A stretch of DNA of 64,000 nucleotides from Peptoniphilus_A harei_B (GTDB lineage: Bacteria; Bacillota; Clostridia; Tissierellales; Peptoniphilaceae). Numbering within the stretch: position 1 is the first letter of the stretch; each line of letters starts with the position of its first letter. The notes under the pieces were generated by a model that had not been told where the DNA came from, did not search any database, and saw nothing but the letters and a program-made list of their open reading frames with translations. Made by a program: the position numbers and the translations under genes. The DNA is taken from NCBI GenBank assembly GCA_032560695.1, contig JAWGHR010000008.1, forward strand, positions 1-64,000, read 5' to 3'. Shown piece after piece: positions 31,187 through 40,592 of this stretch.

Positions 31187-31354
31187 TTATTCTTCTTCCA
31201 TTTTTACAGGCATGCCATCTGCATCAAGTCCAAGAGCCTTAAGGTCTTCTAAGACTGCATCTCTCCAAATCTTTGGCACTTGTCTCACCTTTTTATTATC
31301 AGGATTACAAGTTCTTCTTTGACGAGAAACTAAACCTACATAAAGATCTAACAT
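31187..31354 (-). CDS. CD1375-family small phage protein, copy 2
   Basis: 55 aa from the ATG at 31,354 (GGGAGGTG upstream): LDLYVGLVSRQRRTCNPDNKKVRQVPKIWRDAVLEDLKALGLD. This short family is common between fibre and lysis genes in Clostridia phages; function unknown. It is a paralogue of 31,425-31,580. The frame is open to an ATG at 31,453, which would add an N-terminal hydrophobic helix. Confidence 0.75.
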   Translation of the reverse strand: MLDLYVGLVSRQRRTCNPDNKKVRQVPKIWRDAVLEDLKALGLDADGMPVKMEEE

Positions 31355-31424
31355 ATCTACACCTCCCTTCATAACAAAAAATTTGTATAAAAAAAGACTT
31401 GCCACTGCAAATCCAATTAATACA

Positions 31425-31580
31425 CTATTTAACTTTCTTTCCATTCTCATCATATCCTTGGTTTTTAAGTTCCTCTATTACTGCATCTCTTAAATTTGCA
31501 GGGACCAACTTAACTTCCTTGTTCTTAACATCACAAGTTCTTTTTCCCCTAACAACTAGACCTACATATAAATCAATCAT
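31425..31580 (-). CDS. CD1375-family small phage protein, copy 1
   Basis: 51 aa, beginning MIDLYVGLVVRGKRTCDVKN and continuing KEVKLVPANLRDAVIEELK. It is clearly homologous to the next gene downstream. AGGAGG lies 9 nt before the ATG. Its start overlaps the stop of the 72-aa upstream gene by 4 nt. Confidence 0.8.
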   Translation of the reverse strand: MIDLYVGLVVRGKRTCDVKNKEVKLVPANLRDAVIEELKNQGYDENGKKVK

Positions 31581-31795
31581 TTTTCTTGACCTCCTAAAAT
31601 TGTTTCGTATATTGTCGCTAAAACCTCATCTGTCTTTTCAGCCCTTTCCAAATTAGTTTCATAATTTGTGGCGACAGCTTCAGCCAAGGCAAGGTTTGAA
31701 TCGCTAATGTTTTCAATTCCCTTTAAAATTTCCTTAGGCACATCTTCAACTTCTCTCAATTCCTTTAAAGACTTCTCGTTTATAAACTCAAACAT
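31577..31795 (-). CDS. Hypothetical 72-aa phage protein
   Basis: Acidic and helical (FINEKSLKELREVEDVPKEILKGIENISDSNLALAEAVATNYETN). It lies between the last fibre-related gene and the CD1375 pair with coupled overlaps; an SD GGAGG precedes the ATG. No recognised domain. Confidence 0.7.
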   Translation of the reverse strand: MFEFINEKSLKELREVEDVPKEILKGIENISDSNLALAEAVATNYETNLERAEKTDEVLATIYETILGGQEK

Positions 31796-31804
31796 ATTTC
31801 CCTC

Positions 31805-33226
31805 CTACATGTAGGCTCCAACGAATCCGTAAAGATAGGACTCTTCAGTTGCCTTCTCTTTATCAATCCTAATTTCAACACCAACTCCCCACTTGTCACC
31901 AGTCTTTGTTGTATTTCTAAAATTATATTTTTGCCCATATAATTCTTCTGGCACAGTTTCCCAAGTTGGCTGAGCATCCATAACATTGGAGCATACCTTT
32001 ATAGTCATTTTTGCCCCAGATGCAAGTTCTGATAAAGGATTTACAATTACTGCAGAAGGCTGTTCTGATAGTTCTTTTTTAAGCCTATACCAAGCATAGG
32101 TTAGATTCTTGCTAAAGTCAGCATATCCTGCACCTACGGCATTATAAGAGTCCTTGGCTTCTACCCTTATCTTGTGTTCTCCATTGGGAATCTTGGCAAA
32201 ATCAATCTTAGGTATTATCACACTTTGTTTGCCCTTGATAGTCCCGAGGTCCTTTATTTGCACGTCATCTATATATAATTTTGCAGTGATTTCATCTCCA
32301 TCAGGATCTGCCGCTTCAAAGTTTATGGTAAAAGGCTTGTTTTGTTCTCCATAATGAGCATTTGTCATTGTCACCACTGGTGCAGTATTTATCCTCTTAA
32401 AGGTATATCTTCTGACAGCAGTTGCACCGCTAGAATCAGTAACTGTAATTTCTATGGTGTTTTGCTCATTTAAAGTTAAGGCATTGAACTTACTATCATC
32501 AATATCAATTGGGTAGTCAGATTTTCTTGTTGCGTTGTTAACTGTGGCAATTGTCACTCCATTTAAGGTAACAACAACATTTAATTGTTGGCCACTATCC
32601 CCATCATCAACAGAATAGTATCTCTTAAAGGCTTGCTTATAACCACCCCAGTCTTCGTCTTGTCCTGAAATAGTAGGTTCTTGATTTGCAATTCCTTCGT
32701 AAACATACCAGTAATTATCTTTTACTCCGTTGTCTGGGTAAGTGTTTCTATTACTTGATGTTACAGTGTCAAGTCTTGCACCTTTTTTAACTGTAATACT
32801 GATTTTGGTTGCTGCGTGTGACATATAATTATTTGAATCGCTTGGCGTCCCATATAAGAAGAAGTCATCTCTACTATCCTGCAACACATAAGTTTTCTTC
32901 TTCCCTATTTGGTATGGATCAAAGAAATAGCCCCATTTACTTGCTTCTGCAAACTTTGAAAATTCTGTTCTTGCTCTTGAAACAATACTATCTTCACTTT
33001 CTTGTACATTGTCTTTTTCTTCAAAATATCCAGGGTAGAGTTTGTTCCCCGTAAGAACTATTTGACCATTCGATATTTTATATCTAGAATATACTTCTGG
33101 GATTTTTATTTCGTAATCCGTCCCAACATAGTGTCTCACGCTTAATGGTATAAATGGTTCTCCCGCAGAGTATTTGTGAGAAACATCAGTATCTAGTTTA
33201 TATCTTCCCCATCCATAATTTGTCAT
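31805..33226 (-). CDS. Phage tail/fibre protein with Ig-like domains
   Basis: 473 aa. The N-terminal region (about 1-190) is unassigned and rich in aromatic residues. It is followed by two beta-sandwich-like modules: about 195-285 ending in RRYTFKRINTAP, and a cadherin/Ig-like module VVTMTNAHYGEQNKPFTINF ... ADPDGDEITAKLYIDDVQIKDLG ... NGEHKIRVEAKDSYNAVG. Likely a fibre or surface decoration protein in host binding. Confidence 0.7.
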   Translation of the reverse strand: MTNYGWGRYKLDTDVSHKYSAGEPFIPLSVRHYVGTDYEIKIPEVYSRYKISNGQIVLTGNKLYPGYFEEKDNVQESEDSIVSRARTEFSKFAEASKWGYFFDPYQIGKKKTYVLQDSRDDFFLYGTPSDSNNYMSHAATKISITVKKGARLDTVTSSNRNTYPDNGVKDNYWYVYEGIANQEPTISGQDEDWGGYKQAFKRYYSVDDGDSGQQLNVVVTLNGVTIATVNNATRKSDYPIDIDDSKFNALTLNEQNTIEITVTDSSGATAVRRYTFKRINTAPVVTMTNAHYGEQNKPFTINFEAADPDGDEITAKLYIDDVQIKDLGTIKGKQSVIIPKIDFAKIPNGEHKIRVEAKDSYNAVGAGYADFSKNLTYAWYRLKKELSEQPSAVIVNPLSELASGAKMTIKVCSNVMDAQPTWETVPEELYGQKYNFRNTTKTGDKWGVGVEIRIDKEKATEESYLYGFVGAYM

Positions 33227-33242
33227 CTTTTATCACTCCTTT

Positions 33243-33917
33243 CTATACAACTAGCCTTGCCATCTTGCTATCATAAACACCTTCAAACTCTTCTTCTCCA
33301 GTCAATAACTTAAATTGTACTTGGAACCTGTTTGTATTTACACCAGTCCCAATTTGTGTACTTTGAGCAGCTAATTGTAATTTTAAATCCTGGATGAGAT
33401 CCCAGTTCCCTTTGACTGTTTGGCTTGTCCTTCCTCTGCCAGCAAGGTCCCAGTACTCTTCCCAAGTAACAAAGGTCATTGACCTATCAATGTTTATAGT
33501 CACATTTTCAACATTAGAAACCACAACTATAATATCCATCATAATCTCAACCATCTCTTGGTTGTGAACAGGAATGTAATCACTGTACTGGTCATAATAA
33601 GCAACTGCATATAGGATTTCTCCCTTTCTTGGATCTTGAGCGTACAGTCCCAATTCTTTTAAAAGAAATCCTTCCTTAACTCCATCATTGGATAGGCTAA
33701 CAGAAATTGTACTTGTCCCATCACCATTAGCCTTTATTCCAGTCATTGTAGCCTCATAAAGTTCGTGCTTAAGTTCTTCCATTTTTAAAAGTTCTTCTGT
33801 ACTTGTAATTGTTCCATCACCCACAGAAACTTTTGTAAATCGCAACTCTATCCCTGTTTGACAAAGTGCCAACAGGTCCCTGCCTGCTTCCGTTAAATAA
33901 TAACGTCCTCTTTGCAT
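33243..33917 (-). CDS. Phage tail-collar fibre protein
   Basis: 224 aa. RGRYYLTEAGRDLLALCQTG ... FTKVSVGDGTITSTEELLKMEELKHELYEATM is typical of tail-collar fibre N-terminal domains that attach fibres to the baseplate. The last 17 residues (EEEFEGVYDSKMARLVV) resemble a segment of the next upstream gene (EEEFFGNYDSQKGCLVV), suggesting module shuffling. Confidence 0.78.
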   Translation of the reverse strand: MQRGRYYLTEAGRDLLALCQTGIELRFTKVSVGDGTITSTEELLKMEELKHELYEATMTGIKANGDGTSTISVSLSNDGVKEGFLLKELGLYAQDPRKGEILYAVAYYDQYSDYIPVHNQEMVEIMMDIIVVVSNVENVTINIDRSMTFVTWEEYWDLAGRGRTSQTVKGNWDLIQDLKLQLAAQSTQIGTGVNTNRFQVQFKLLTGEEEFEGVYDSKMARLVV

Positions 33918-33931
33918 AATTCTTCCTTTCT

Positions 33932-34795
33932 CTATCCTAGTTTATATGTTCTTCCTTCTCTAGGCTCTGTAAATTGTCCTTGTAGTTTTGCATCGTAAAT
34001 CGTAACCCAATTTTTGCCATCAACTGATGCTTCAACCTTTGCCTCTGGATATATTTTCCCTTCTTGGTGCCATATAGATATATTCTTAATTTCATAGACC
34101 CCTTGTAAGTCTACTGTTAGTGATGCAGGTTCTTTCAAGAATCTTCCATCTATATCAAGCATTCCATTGAAAGGATCTCCATCTACAATAGTTTTGACAT
34201 CCCCAGACCATATAGGTCCAATAGAAGTAATTGGCTTATTTAAGGCAATATTTGCCCCATTTCTATCAAATACTTTAATTTGCCTGAAATAAGGTGAACC
34301 TCCATCATTACTTCTCATAATTGAGTCTCTTATATATCTATATTTAGGATAACAAACTTCAATAAAATATCTTTTTTGAATTTCAAATCCACCGTATTCT
34401 ACAAGATATATGATTTCATAAGTACCACTCTTCTTTGTGTCAACCTTATCAATCTTTACACCATCACTATATATCTCAATAATTGGAGTAAGGGTCTTTC
34501 CAGATATTGTAAAAGCCTTCACCCTTGGCATTTCGAAGTTTTCACCATACTCGACCTTAGCATGATTTTCACCTTCAAACTCTATAACTGGAGCTAGTCT
34601 AATGAATTTATTAGATACTACTAGACAACCCTTTTGAGAATCATAATTTCCAAAAAACTCTTCTTCCTCTTCCAAATTTTTAAAATCCTTTGAAAACTCT
34701 CCATAAAGTTTGGACCAGATTAGTCTATCCTGATAAAAAAGCTTACTCTTAGACTTCCCATTTATAATTACTTGTTTTTTACCTCTAAAATCCAT
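33932..34795 (-). CDS. Phage fibre/receptor-binding protein with Ig-like and F5/8 type C (discoidin) domains
   Basis: 287 aa. A short N-terminal attachment part, an EEEFFGNYDS module, an Ig-like segment (IEFEGENHAKVEYGENFEMPRVKAF ... SGTYEIIYLVEYGGFEI), then a discoidin-like domain (IALNKPITS ... TIVDGDPFNGMLDIDGRFLKEPASLTVDLQGVYEIKNISIWH). This last fold often binds cell-surface glycans, so I infer a receptor-binding protein. Confidence 0.72.
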   Translation of the reverse strand: MDFRGKKQVIINGKSKSKLFYQDRLIWSKLYGEFSKDFKNLEEEEEFFGNYDSQKGCLVVSNKFIRLAPVIEFEGENHAKVEYGENFEMPRVKAFTISGKTLTPIIEIYSDGVKIDKVDTKKSGTYEIIYLVEYGGFEIQKRYFIEVCYPKYRYIRDSIMRSNDGGSPYFRQIKVFDRNGANIALNKPITSIGPIWSGDVKTIVDGDPFNGMLDIDGRFLKEPASLTVDLQGVYEIKNISIWHQEGKIYPEAKVEASVDGKNWVTIYDAKLQGQFTEPREGRTYKLG

Positions 34796-34803
34796 ACAAC
34801 CAC

Positions 34804-36405
34804 CTAATCTATGGCATAAATTGTATTGGGCTTCTTTGTTTCTAATGCCTCATAGTCAGCTAAACTCATTTCAACTATATCTGGCTTTTTATCGAGATTT
34901 TCCCTTAACTCAACTGTCCTTTGGATTAAGTCGGATATCCAGAATTTAAGTTCTCTTGTCGAGTTTGTACTCCATTTTGCAGCACCACTTGGACTGAGTT
35001 TCACATCTGCAACATCACTTGCACTAATTTTCTTGTTCCAACTATCAATCATGCTTTGGCTTACATTGTTTTTCTGTGCTCCTTCTTCAATATTTCTCAG
35101 CTTTTCTATATCAGCTTGAGTAATCAAAGATGGAGAAATTTCTGTATAAGTAGACCCTGACCACCTATAAATATTTTCACTAGCAAGATCTACATAAATC
35201 TTTCCCTTCTCACCAAGGTTCGGGAATTTACTTTTTGAAGCAAACTCTAAAACATCATCAACGTAAGAAGGCAGTTGTGAAGATGGGACCTTTCCATCAT
35301 CTCCTAAACTTGCATAGCCTCCTGCCTTTCCTTTTTTAGACACATCTTCAGGAGTGTAATCAAGCTTCCCTGCAACAACTTCTTCCTTAGTTGCATAAGT
35401 CTTTTTAACATCTTCTGCCTTTGCAAAGGGACCAAGGTCATAAACCCTGATGGCTTCTTCAGGAAGTTGTTCCTTAGGCACCTTTCCAAGCTCATTAAGA
35501 GAAGCATAGCCATTGGCAGCACCCCTGTGGATTGTATCTTCCTTCTTCTCTAGTTCTGTATTTATAGCCTTATTGAATTTATCTAAGTCTACATTCTTGC
35601 TATAAGCTTCCAGTGTCTTTTCAATAGCTTCTTTCAAGTCTGTTAAGGCAGTAATGTTTGCATAAGTTTTTTCAACATCTTCTGTCTTTGCATAAGGGCT
35701 CAGGTCATAAGTTGTGTCTCTTAAAACCTCATCAGGTAACTGACTTAGAGGAACTCTTGCATTTTCTGCAAGAGTTGCCAAGCCATTAGATTTTCCAATA
35801 GAGTTTTTAATGGAAGTATTAAACTTTAATATTTCTTCCAAAAAGTCTTTTAATAAAGCCTCCTGGTCCTGCAAATAAATCTTATTTTCATTAAGTAAGC
35901 TATCCTTGTCTAGCTTATTGTCCCAACCTGTCTTTTCCCTTTCACTAACAAATCTTCTATTCTCGTTAGTCTCAATAATATCGGCTGAATGCTTGACAGG
36001 ATGTTCGTAAACAGTATCTTCGTCATCAGCAAAAACAAGCTTGCCCTTATCATCAAGCTTTAAAACTTGACCTGTTTTTCCACCATCGGGCCTTACAACC
36101 CTCTTAGAAATCTCTTTAAAGATTTCACTAATGGAATCCTTATTGCTTTCAAGAGCTTGAGATACTTCCAAGAAAGTATTGTAGGCTTCAGGGGCACCTT
36201 CCAGAATATCCTCAACCATCTTGGCAAGTTCAAAAGGTGTAACCTTTAAAAGTTCATCAAGAGGAGTCCCATCTTCTGTATAAATAGTTGATGTCAGCAT
36301 CTTAGGAGATACCCTTGCAAATTTTTGCTGCGTTTCATCCCAAGATAAGAGCCATTTGTCCTTTAAAGTCCTACTCACAGGTAAGTCCCTTAAATTATCT
36401 GTCAT
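34804..36405 (-). CDS. Phage tail fibre protein with internal repeats
   Basis: 533 aa. Three repeats of the fibre type (G)xxNGxASLxExGKVPxxQLP are visible: GKSNGLATLAENARVPLSQLP, GAANGYASLNELGKVPKEQLP and GKAGGYASLGDDGKVPSSQLP. Each is joined by A(K)xEDVxKTYAxxxxL helices. A trimeric shaft is expected. The start overlaps the YmfQ-like gene by 11 nt. Confidence 0.82.
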   Translation of the reverse strand: MTDNLRDLPVSRTLKDKWLLSWDETQQKFARVSPKMLTSTIYTEDGTPLDELLKVTPFELAKMVEDILEGAPEAYNTFLEVSQALESNKDSISEIFKEISKRVVRPDGGKTGQVLKLDDKGKLVFADDEDTVYEHPVKHSADIIETNENRRFVSEREKTGWDNKLDKDSLLNENKIYLQDQEALLKDFLEEILKFNTSIKNSIGKSNGLATLAENARVPLSQLPDEVLRDTTYDLSPYAKTEDVEKTYANITALTDLKEAIEKTLEAYSKNVDLDKFNKAINTELEKKEDTIHRGAANGYASLNELGKVPKEQLPEEAIRVYDLGPFAKAEDVKKTYATKEEVVAGKLDYTPEDVSKKGKAGGYASLGDDGKVPSSQLPSYVDDVLEFASKSKFPNLGEKGKIYVDLASENIYRWSGSTYTEISPSLITQADIEKLRNIEEGAQKNNVSQSMIDSWNKKISASDVADVKLSPSGAAKWSTNSTRELKFWISDLIQRTVELRENLDKKPDIVEMSLADYEALETKKPNTIYAID

Positions 36406-37177
36406 ACTTCATGTCCACCTCACTTCCATCTTCAATCTCTTTCATCATTCCCAAATCATCCACAGTCCATAAATCAGGCATAACAGCCCTTCTCTTAAGC
36501 CTCTTCCTAACTTCGCCAATTCCATAATAAGTAGATAAATTAAAGACCCTGTCCTCAGGCTTAACTGCCATAATAGTAATCTTCTTGGCTTTTTGTCCGT
36601 ACATTCCATAAAATATTTTCTGGTCTCTAATAAACTTAATTCTTATAAACTGCGTCAAATTAGCAGGAATTATATCCCTAACCTGCCTCCCAAGGTCATC
36701 AAGATCAAAATAAAGAGATTTCTTTATAATTACATCAAGCTCTATCCCATACTTGTCATAATCTAGGGATAACTTGTAATTGTCCTTACCTAAGTAAACA
36801 TCAAGCCACTTTAAAAAAGTCCTGTGAGTCCATCTTATTTTTTTATTCCAAAGGAGATAAACTCTTTTTCTTCTTTCTTCAAGAGATTCATTTTTACCAG
36901 GCTCTATTCCAAGGATTCTTTCATATCTTGATATACCATATTCACTAGCTTGCAAAATAAATTTATCTGCATAAATCTTTAAAATTCTTTTTGCAACAAA
37001 ATCGAATTCCAAACTTTCACTGTCAGTCCAATCTATCCAATCAGGAGATTTACCTATAGTTTCATAATCATTATATGATTTTAAATCTACCTTCCTTGAA
37101 AGGCTTAAACTTCTTCCAGAAAAGTCTTCTTCAGTGTCAAAATACCAAAGTTTTTCAATGTCTCTTCTCTTATCCAT
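36395..37177 (-). CDS. Baseplate-tail protein, YmfQ/XkdU-like (DUF2313)
   Basis: 260 aa. An acidic N terminus, YGISRYERILGIEPGKNESLEERRKRV and the RWTHRTFLKWLDVYLG block are typical of YmfQ-type proteins found just downstream of baseplate J. It should bridge baseplate and fibre. Overlaps the baseplate J gene by 8 nt. Confidence 0.8.
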   Translation of the reverse strand: MDKRRDIEKLWYFDTEEDFSGRSLSLSRKVDLKSYNDYETIGKSPDWIDWTDSESLEFDFVAKRILKIYADKFILQASEYGISRYERILGIEPGKNESLEERRKRVYLLWNKKIRWTHRTFLKWLDVYLGKDNYKLSLDYDKYGIELDVIIKKSLYFDLDDLGRQVRDIIPANLTQFIRIKFIRDQKIFYGMYGQKAKKITIMAVKPEDRVFNLSTYYGIGEVRKRLKRRAVMPDLWTVDDLGMMKEIEDGSEVDMKYDR

Positions 37178-38267
37178 TGACCTTCACCACACTTAAGAAT
37201 GGCATTTCATTGTTTTTAAGAATTGCATTCCTCTCAAATCCATCAAGTTTCGTGTCATATACATCAACAACTCCATCTATATCTAAGATAAAAGACTCTA
37301 GTTTTGAAACCCTAACTATTGTAGATTTCTCTTTCTCCCACTCTTTTCTTAATTGCAAAAAATAAGGGACTAAAATCTTTTTTATTTTGTCCTCAATATC
37401 TTCTTGTTTTTTATCCTCTCTAAAGGTAACTTTCAGGGATAAATTTATATTAACTTTTTCTGCAGCTTCCACTGTCACTAGATGACCTATAGGAGCAAGA
37501 CCAAACCCCTTTTGTCTATTAGGGACTGGATCTAAAATTTCTTGGACTTTATCAACTAATTCCTTTGTGGGTACATCAAACTTGGAGTCAGTAAATACAA
37601 TTTTTACAGTTCCACCACCATTCCAAACTGGATATACCTTTACACCACCAACACCCTCTATGGCATGGCACCAATCAAGATATTGGTCAATATTGCCACC
37701 ATAAGCATTAGTGTTTATATGTCTAAAGTATCTTTCTCTAAAGTCCTCAGTTTCTTCCTCTTCTTCTCCAGGCTTAATCACACTTACTATAAAAGCGTGT
37801 TTAAGTCCTTTTATATTTTCTATAGGAATTAACTTACCATAGGGAATATTTCCAACTTCTCCATACTCTTCACATACTAGCTCATAATAGAATTTACTTT
37901 CCTTTTCTTCCAAAAAGTTTATAGCCATGTAATTCAAGTCATCAAAATTAAATCTTGCATTATTAGGGAGTCTTACATCAAATTCCCCCTTAACTATAGC
38001 TTGAGTTGCAGGGAAAGGTTTAAGTGCCCTATCTCTAGCAATTGCTATAAGCCCTTGTCTATCTGCAGTATCTCCATAAATATTTTTAAGTAACCAATCA
38101 AGTGTCATATAAACAAGAGACAACTCAATTGAAGCAGGAGCTTGAGCATCATAAATTATAGATCCCTCTCTTTTATCTCTTGTGTCATCTACTCTTGAAA
38201 GCATTCTTTCCAACAAGAAATCTGCAGTAAACTCATCAAACTGAGCTTCATACTCTCTTTTTGCCAT
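37170..38267 (-). CDS. Baseplate J family protein (XkdT-like)
   Basis: 365 aa. YDAQAPASIELSLVYMTLDWLLKNIYGDTADRQGLIAIARDR is the classical baseplate J/gp47 start, followed by PIENIKGLKHAF... and GEEEEETEDFRERYFRHINTNAYGGNIDQYLDWCHAIEGVGGVKVYP. A contractile-tail baseplate wedge component. Confidence 0.92.
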   Translation of the reverse strand: MAKREYEAQFDEFTADFLLERMLSRVDDTRDKREGSIIYDAQAPASIELSLVYMTLDWLLKNIYGDTADRQGLIAIARDRALKPFPATQAIVKGEFDVRLPNNARFNFDDLNYMAINFLEEKESKFYYELVCEEYGEVGNIPYGKLIPIENIKGLKHAFIVSVIKPGEEEEETEDFRERYFRHINTNAYGGNIDQYLDWCHAIEGVGGVKVYPVWNGGGTVKIVFTDSKFDVPTKELVDKVQEILDPVPNRQKGFGLAPIGHLVTVEAAEKVNINLSLKVTFREDKKQEDIEDKIKKILVPYFLQLRKEWEKEKSTIVRVSKLESFILDIDGVVDVYDTKLDGFERNAILKNNEMPFLSVVKVNG

Positions 38268-38283
38268 TTAGTCACCTCCTATT

Positions 38284-38715
38284 TTAAATATTGTCATAAT
38301 CAAACTTCCACTTATTACTTATTTCTAGGTCTCCATAAATTGAATGGACCATAAAAGAAATACTAAGCTCATCTCTAGGAGACTTATCTCTTAAATACTT
38401 AAAGTCAGTAACAGCTTCCACCCTGTCATCTTTTATTAAGCAGTCCTCAATCCTTCTAGTTAGTTCTACATAAGCATAGTTCTTAGGTTGACCAAACAAG
38501 TCCTGCAAAGGCATCCCAAATGTAGGATAAATAACATGAACCCCATACTCAGTATTAAGATTTTTATAAATCATTTGCTTTAAAGCCTCTATGTCATCAA
38601 TATCTCCATAGATTCTTTCAGAATTGACATGCATCCTATAGGTTTTTGTTGGCCCTATTTCTTCTTCCAAACCTACCTGCATGGCTAGATTTAAATCATT
38701 TTGTTCTGGTAGCAT
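38284..38715 (-). CDS. Baseplate wedge protein, XkdS-like (DUF2634, gp25-like)
   Basis: 143 aa. VNSERIYGDIDDIEALKQMIYKNLNTEYGVHVIYPTFGMPLQDLFG and a lysozyme-like gp25 fold. It follows XkdR and precedes baseplate J, as in PBSX. Confidence 0.87.
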   Translation of the reverse strand: MLPEQNDLNLAMQVGLEEEIGPTKTYRMHVNSERIYGDIDDIEALKQMIYKNLNTEYGVHVIYPTFGMPLQDLFGQPKNYAYVELTRRIEDCLIKDDRVEAVTDFKYLRDKSPRDELSISFMVHSIYGDLEISNKWKFDYDNI

Positions 38716-38725
38716 CTAACACCTC

Positions 38726-39187
38726 CTACTTTTTAATTCCCTTATCATGCTTGATTTCAATAATGTCACCCTCAAAGAGTTCTATTGTTCCATTGGTAAC
38801 TACAACAGCACCGTCAGGACATGTTCCGTGCAAGGTACATTTAACATTTCCCTTTAGCTTGTGTGTTCCATCAAAATAATAGTCAACTCCATTAGATCCT
38901 TGAGGACTAGAAGCTTCATAGAGGTAATACCAAACTTGACCTTCAGCATTTGATTGAAAGACAAAATAATGGCCAATCTCTTCTTCTGTGAACTTCCTAT
39001 ACTTAGGTACTACAAGAAACTCTTCCTTAAGTTCTATGTCATCATCTCTCTTAAATGTAAGAGGCTCTAGCTTTTCTAATTTTGCATGAACTATAGTAGC
39101 AGTCTTAAGAGTACCTACATAATCTGCAGCTATTCTTGTCATGGCTCTTTTAAGTTTTAATACATCAGCTTCTCCCATATTAACCAC
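38726..39187 (-). CDS. XkdR-like phage protein (DUF2577)
   Basis: 153 aa. LKTATIVHAKLEKLEPLTFKRDDDIELKEEFLVVPKYRKFTEEEIGHYFVFQSNA then a beta-rich C terminus (GDIIEIKHDKGIKK). The DUF2577 match is by context and sequence flavour. Located between XkdQ- and XkdS-like genes; it overlaps the XkdQ gene by 8 nt. Confidence 0.8.
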   Translation of the reverse strand: MVNMGEADVLKLKRAMTRIAADYVGTLKTATIVHAKLEKLEPLTFKRDDDIELKEEFLVVPKYRKFTEEEIGHYFVFQSNAEGQVWYYLYEASSPQGSNGVDYYFDGTHKLKGNVKCTLHGTCPDGAVVVTNGTIELFEGDIIEIKHDKGIKK

Positions 39188-40592
39188 CTACATATCTATA
39201 AGCTCTTGTAAAGTTCTTGTGTCTATTCCAAGCAGTTTGAATTACTGTCTTGCCTTTTGATTGAGATGCCTCAATAACATTCTTGCCATCATACATTAAG
39301 GCAACGTGTCCCTTGTTCCACATAACATCACCAGATTGAGCCTGCTGTACTGGAATTTCAACAAATCCATAAGCCTTAGGATTTGCAGATAAAGAACTAG
39401 AAGAGAACCTTGGCATATTAATTCCCATATCTCTAAAAGTTCTTACAACTAAACCAGAACAATCAAGTCCGCCTTTGCTCATGGACTCACCACCCCAAAC
39501 ATATTTAACACCAAGATATTTTTTAGCAGTTTGACTTGCTTTAGATCCTCCACCAGAAGCTCCAAATTCTGTCATAGCTTGCCCTTGTCCTTGTTTTTGG
39601 CTCAATTTCTGAGGTGCAATTTCAGGACTTATATCCTTGTTGTATACTTCTAAGTCCATAAAGTGATGCTCTTCTTGAAACTTATGCGTTACATTCTGAA
39701 CCAACATCATTGAATTAATGTCAATATCTCCTATGGCCATCATTTGCACAGGAACCAATGATCCTGCTCTCACATCAAGCCTTCCAACAATATTTTTAAG
39801 TCTTAGCTTTCTGTTTTTTCTATTTAAAACACTTAAAAGTTCCTTGGCCTTCTTCTCAATATCAACTTCTTCATTATTAGTAGTATCTGAGTAAGACAAA
39901 AGGCCCCAATTTTCAATTGACTTAGTATCTTCAGCAGTAGCCGACTTTATTTCTTTCTTATTGTCATCAAGTAGCTTTAAGTGAACCCTATTATAAGTGT
40001 TAGATCCAATGGAAGTGTCATAGTCAAAATCCTCAGTGCAATCATAATCAATTACATCCTTGGTTTTCATGTTCTCTATAGACTTAAGGCAAATCTTTCC
40101 CCCCTTGTCAAAAAGTGTATAAAGTTTACCGGTATTTGCAGTAGTCATATCACTAGCAAATCTTAAAATCTCCCAGAACTCTTTATTTTCTTCTATCCTT
40201 CCAGGTATCTTAAACTTAGTATCTTCAATTTCCCCAACCTGTAAGTTTCTGTCATTGCATATGTTGGTAAGTAATTCGGCATAAGTCCAATCCTTATATT
40301 GATAGGTGGATTTATTTTTCATATACCTAAGTTGGTCATAGCAAGTTGTCTTAATAATTTGCTCTCCACTCCTAGACTTAGAAAAGACATATCCATAAAA
40401 AAATACTTCTCCATCAACATAAAAAGCTATGGGATTACCCTCTTGATAGTCTAAGTTCTCATCCTTAACAATATTTAAGGTCATTTGACCAGGAGAGCCA
40501 TCCCTTGACCAAGTAATCCTTAATTCCCCTTCAACCATGACTTCTTGAACCTTGCCCCTATTGTCTATAATTACTTTGAACCTGTCTTTCAT
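39180..40592 (-). CDS. XkdQ-like tail protein fused to NlpC/P60 peptidase
   Basis: 470 aa. The N-terminal 330 residues resemble XkdQ/YqbQ and gp27-type hub proteins (GRVKEVMVEGELRITW ... CYDQLRYMKNKSTYQYKDWTYAELLTNICND). The C-terminal 120 residues are NlpC/P60: YVWGGESMSKGGLDCSGLVVRTF (catalytic Cys) and GDVMWNKGHVALMYDG (His). The peptidase could open the wall at injection. This is a second wall hydrolase, separate from the endolysin. Confidence 0.88.
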   Translation of the reverse strand: MKDRFKVIIDNRGKVQEVMVEGELRITWSRDGSPGQMTLNIVKDENLDYQEGNPIAFYVDGEVFFYGYVFSKSRSGEQIIKTTCYDQLRYMKNKSTYQYKDWTYAELLTNICNDRNLQVGEIEDTKFKIPGRIEENKEFWEILRFASDMTTANTGKLYTLFDKGGKICLKSIENMKTKDVIDYDCTEDFDYDTSIGSNTYNRVHLKLLDDNKKEIKSATAEDTKSIENWGLLSYSDTTNNEEVDIEKKAKELLSVLNRKNRKLRLKNIVGRLDVRAGSLVPVQMMAIGDIDINSMMLVQNVTHKFQEEHHFMDLEVYNKDISPEIAPQKLSQKQGQGQAMTEFGASGGGSKASQTAKKYLGVKYVWGGESMSKGGLDCSGLVVRTFRDMGINMPRFSSSSLSANPKAYGFVEIPVQQAQSGDVMWNKGHVALMYDGKNVIEASQSKGKTVIQTAWNRHKNFTRAYRYVGG

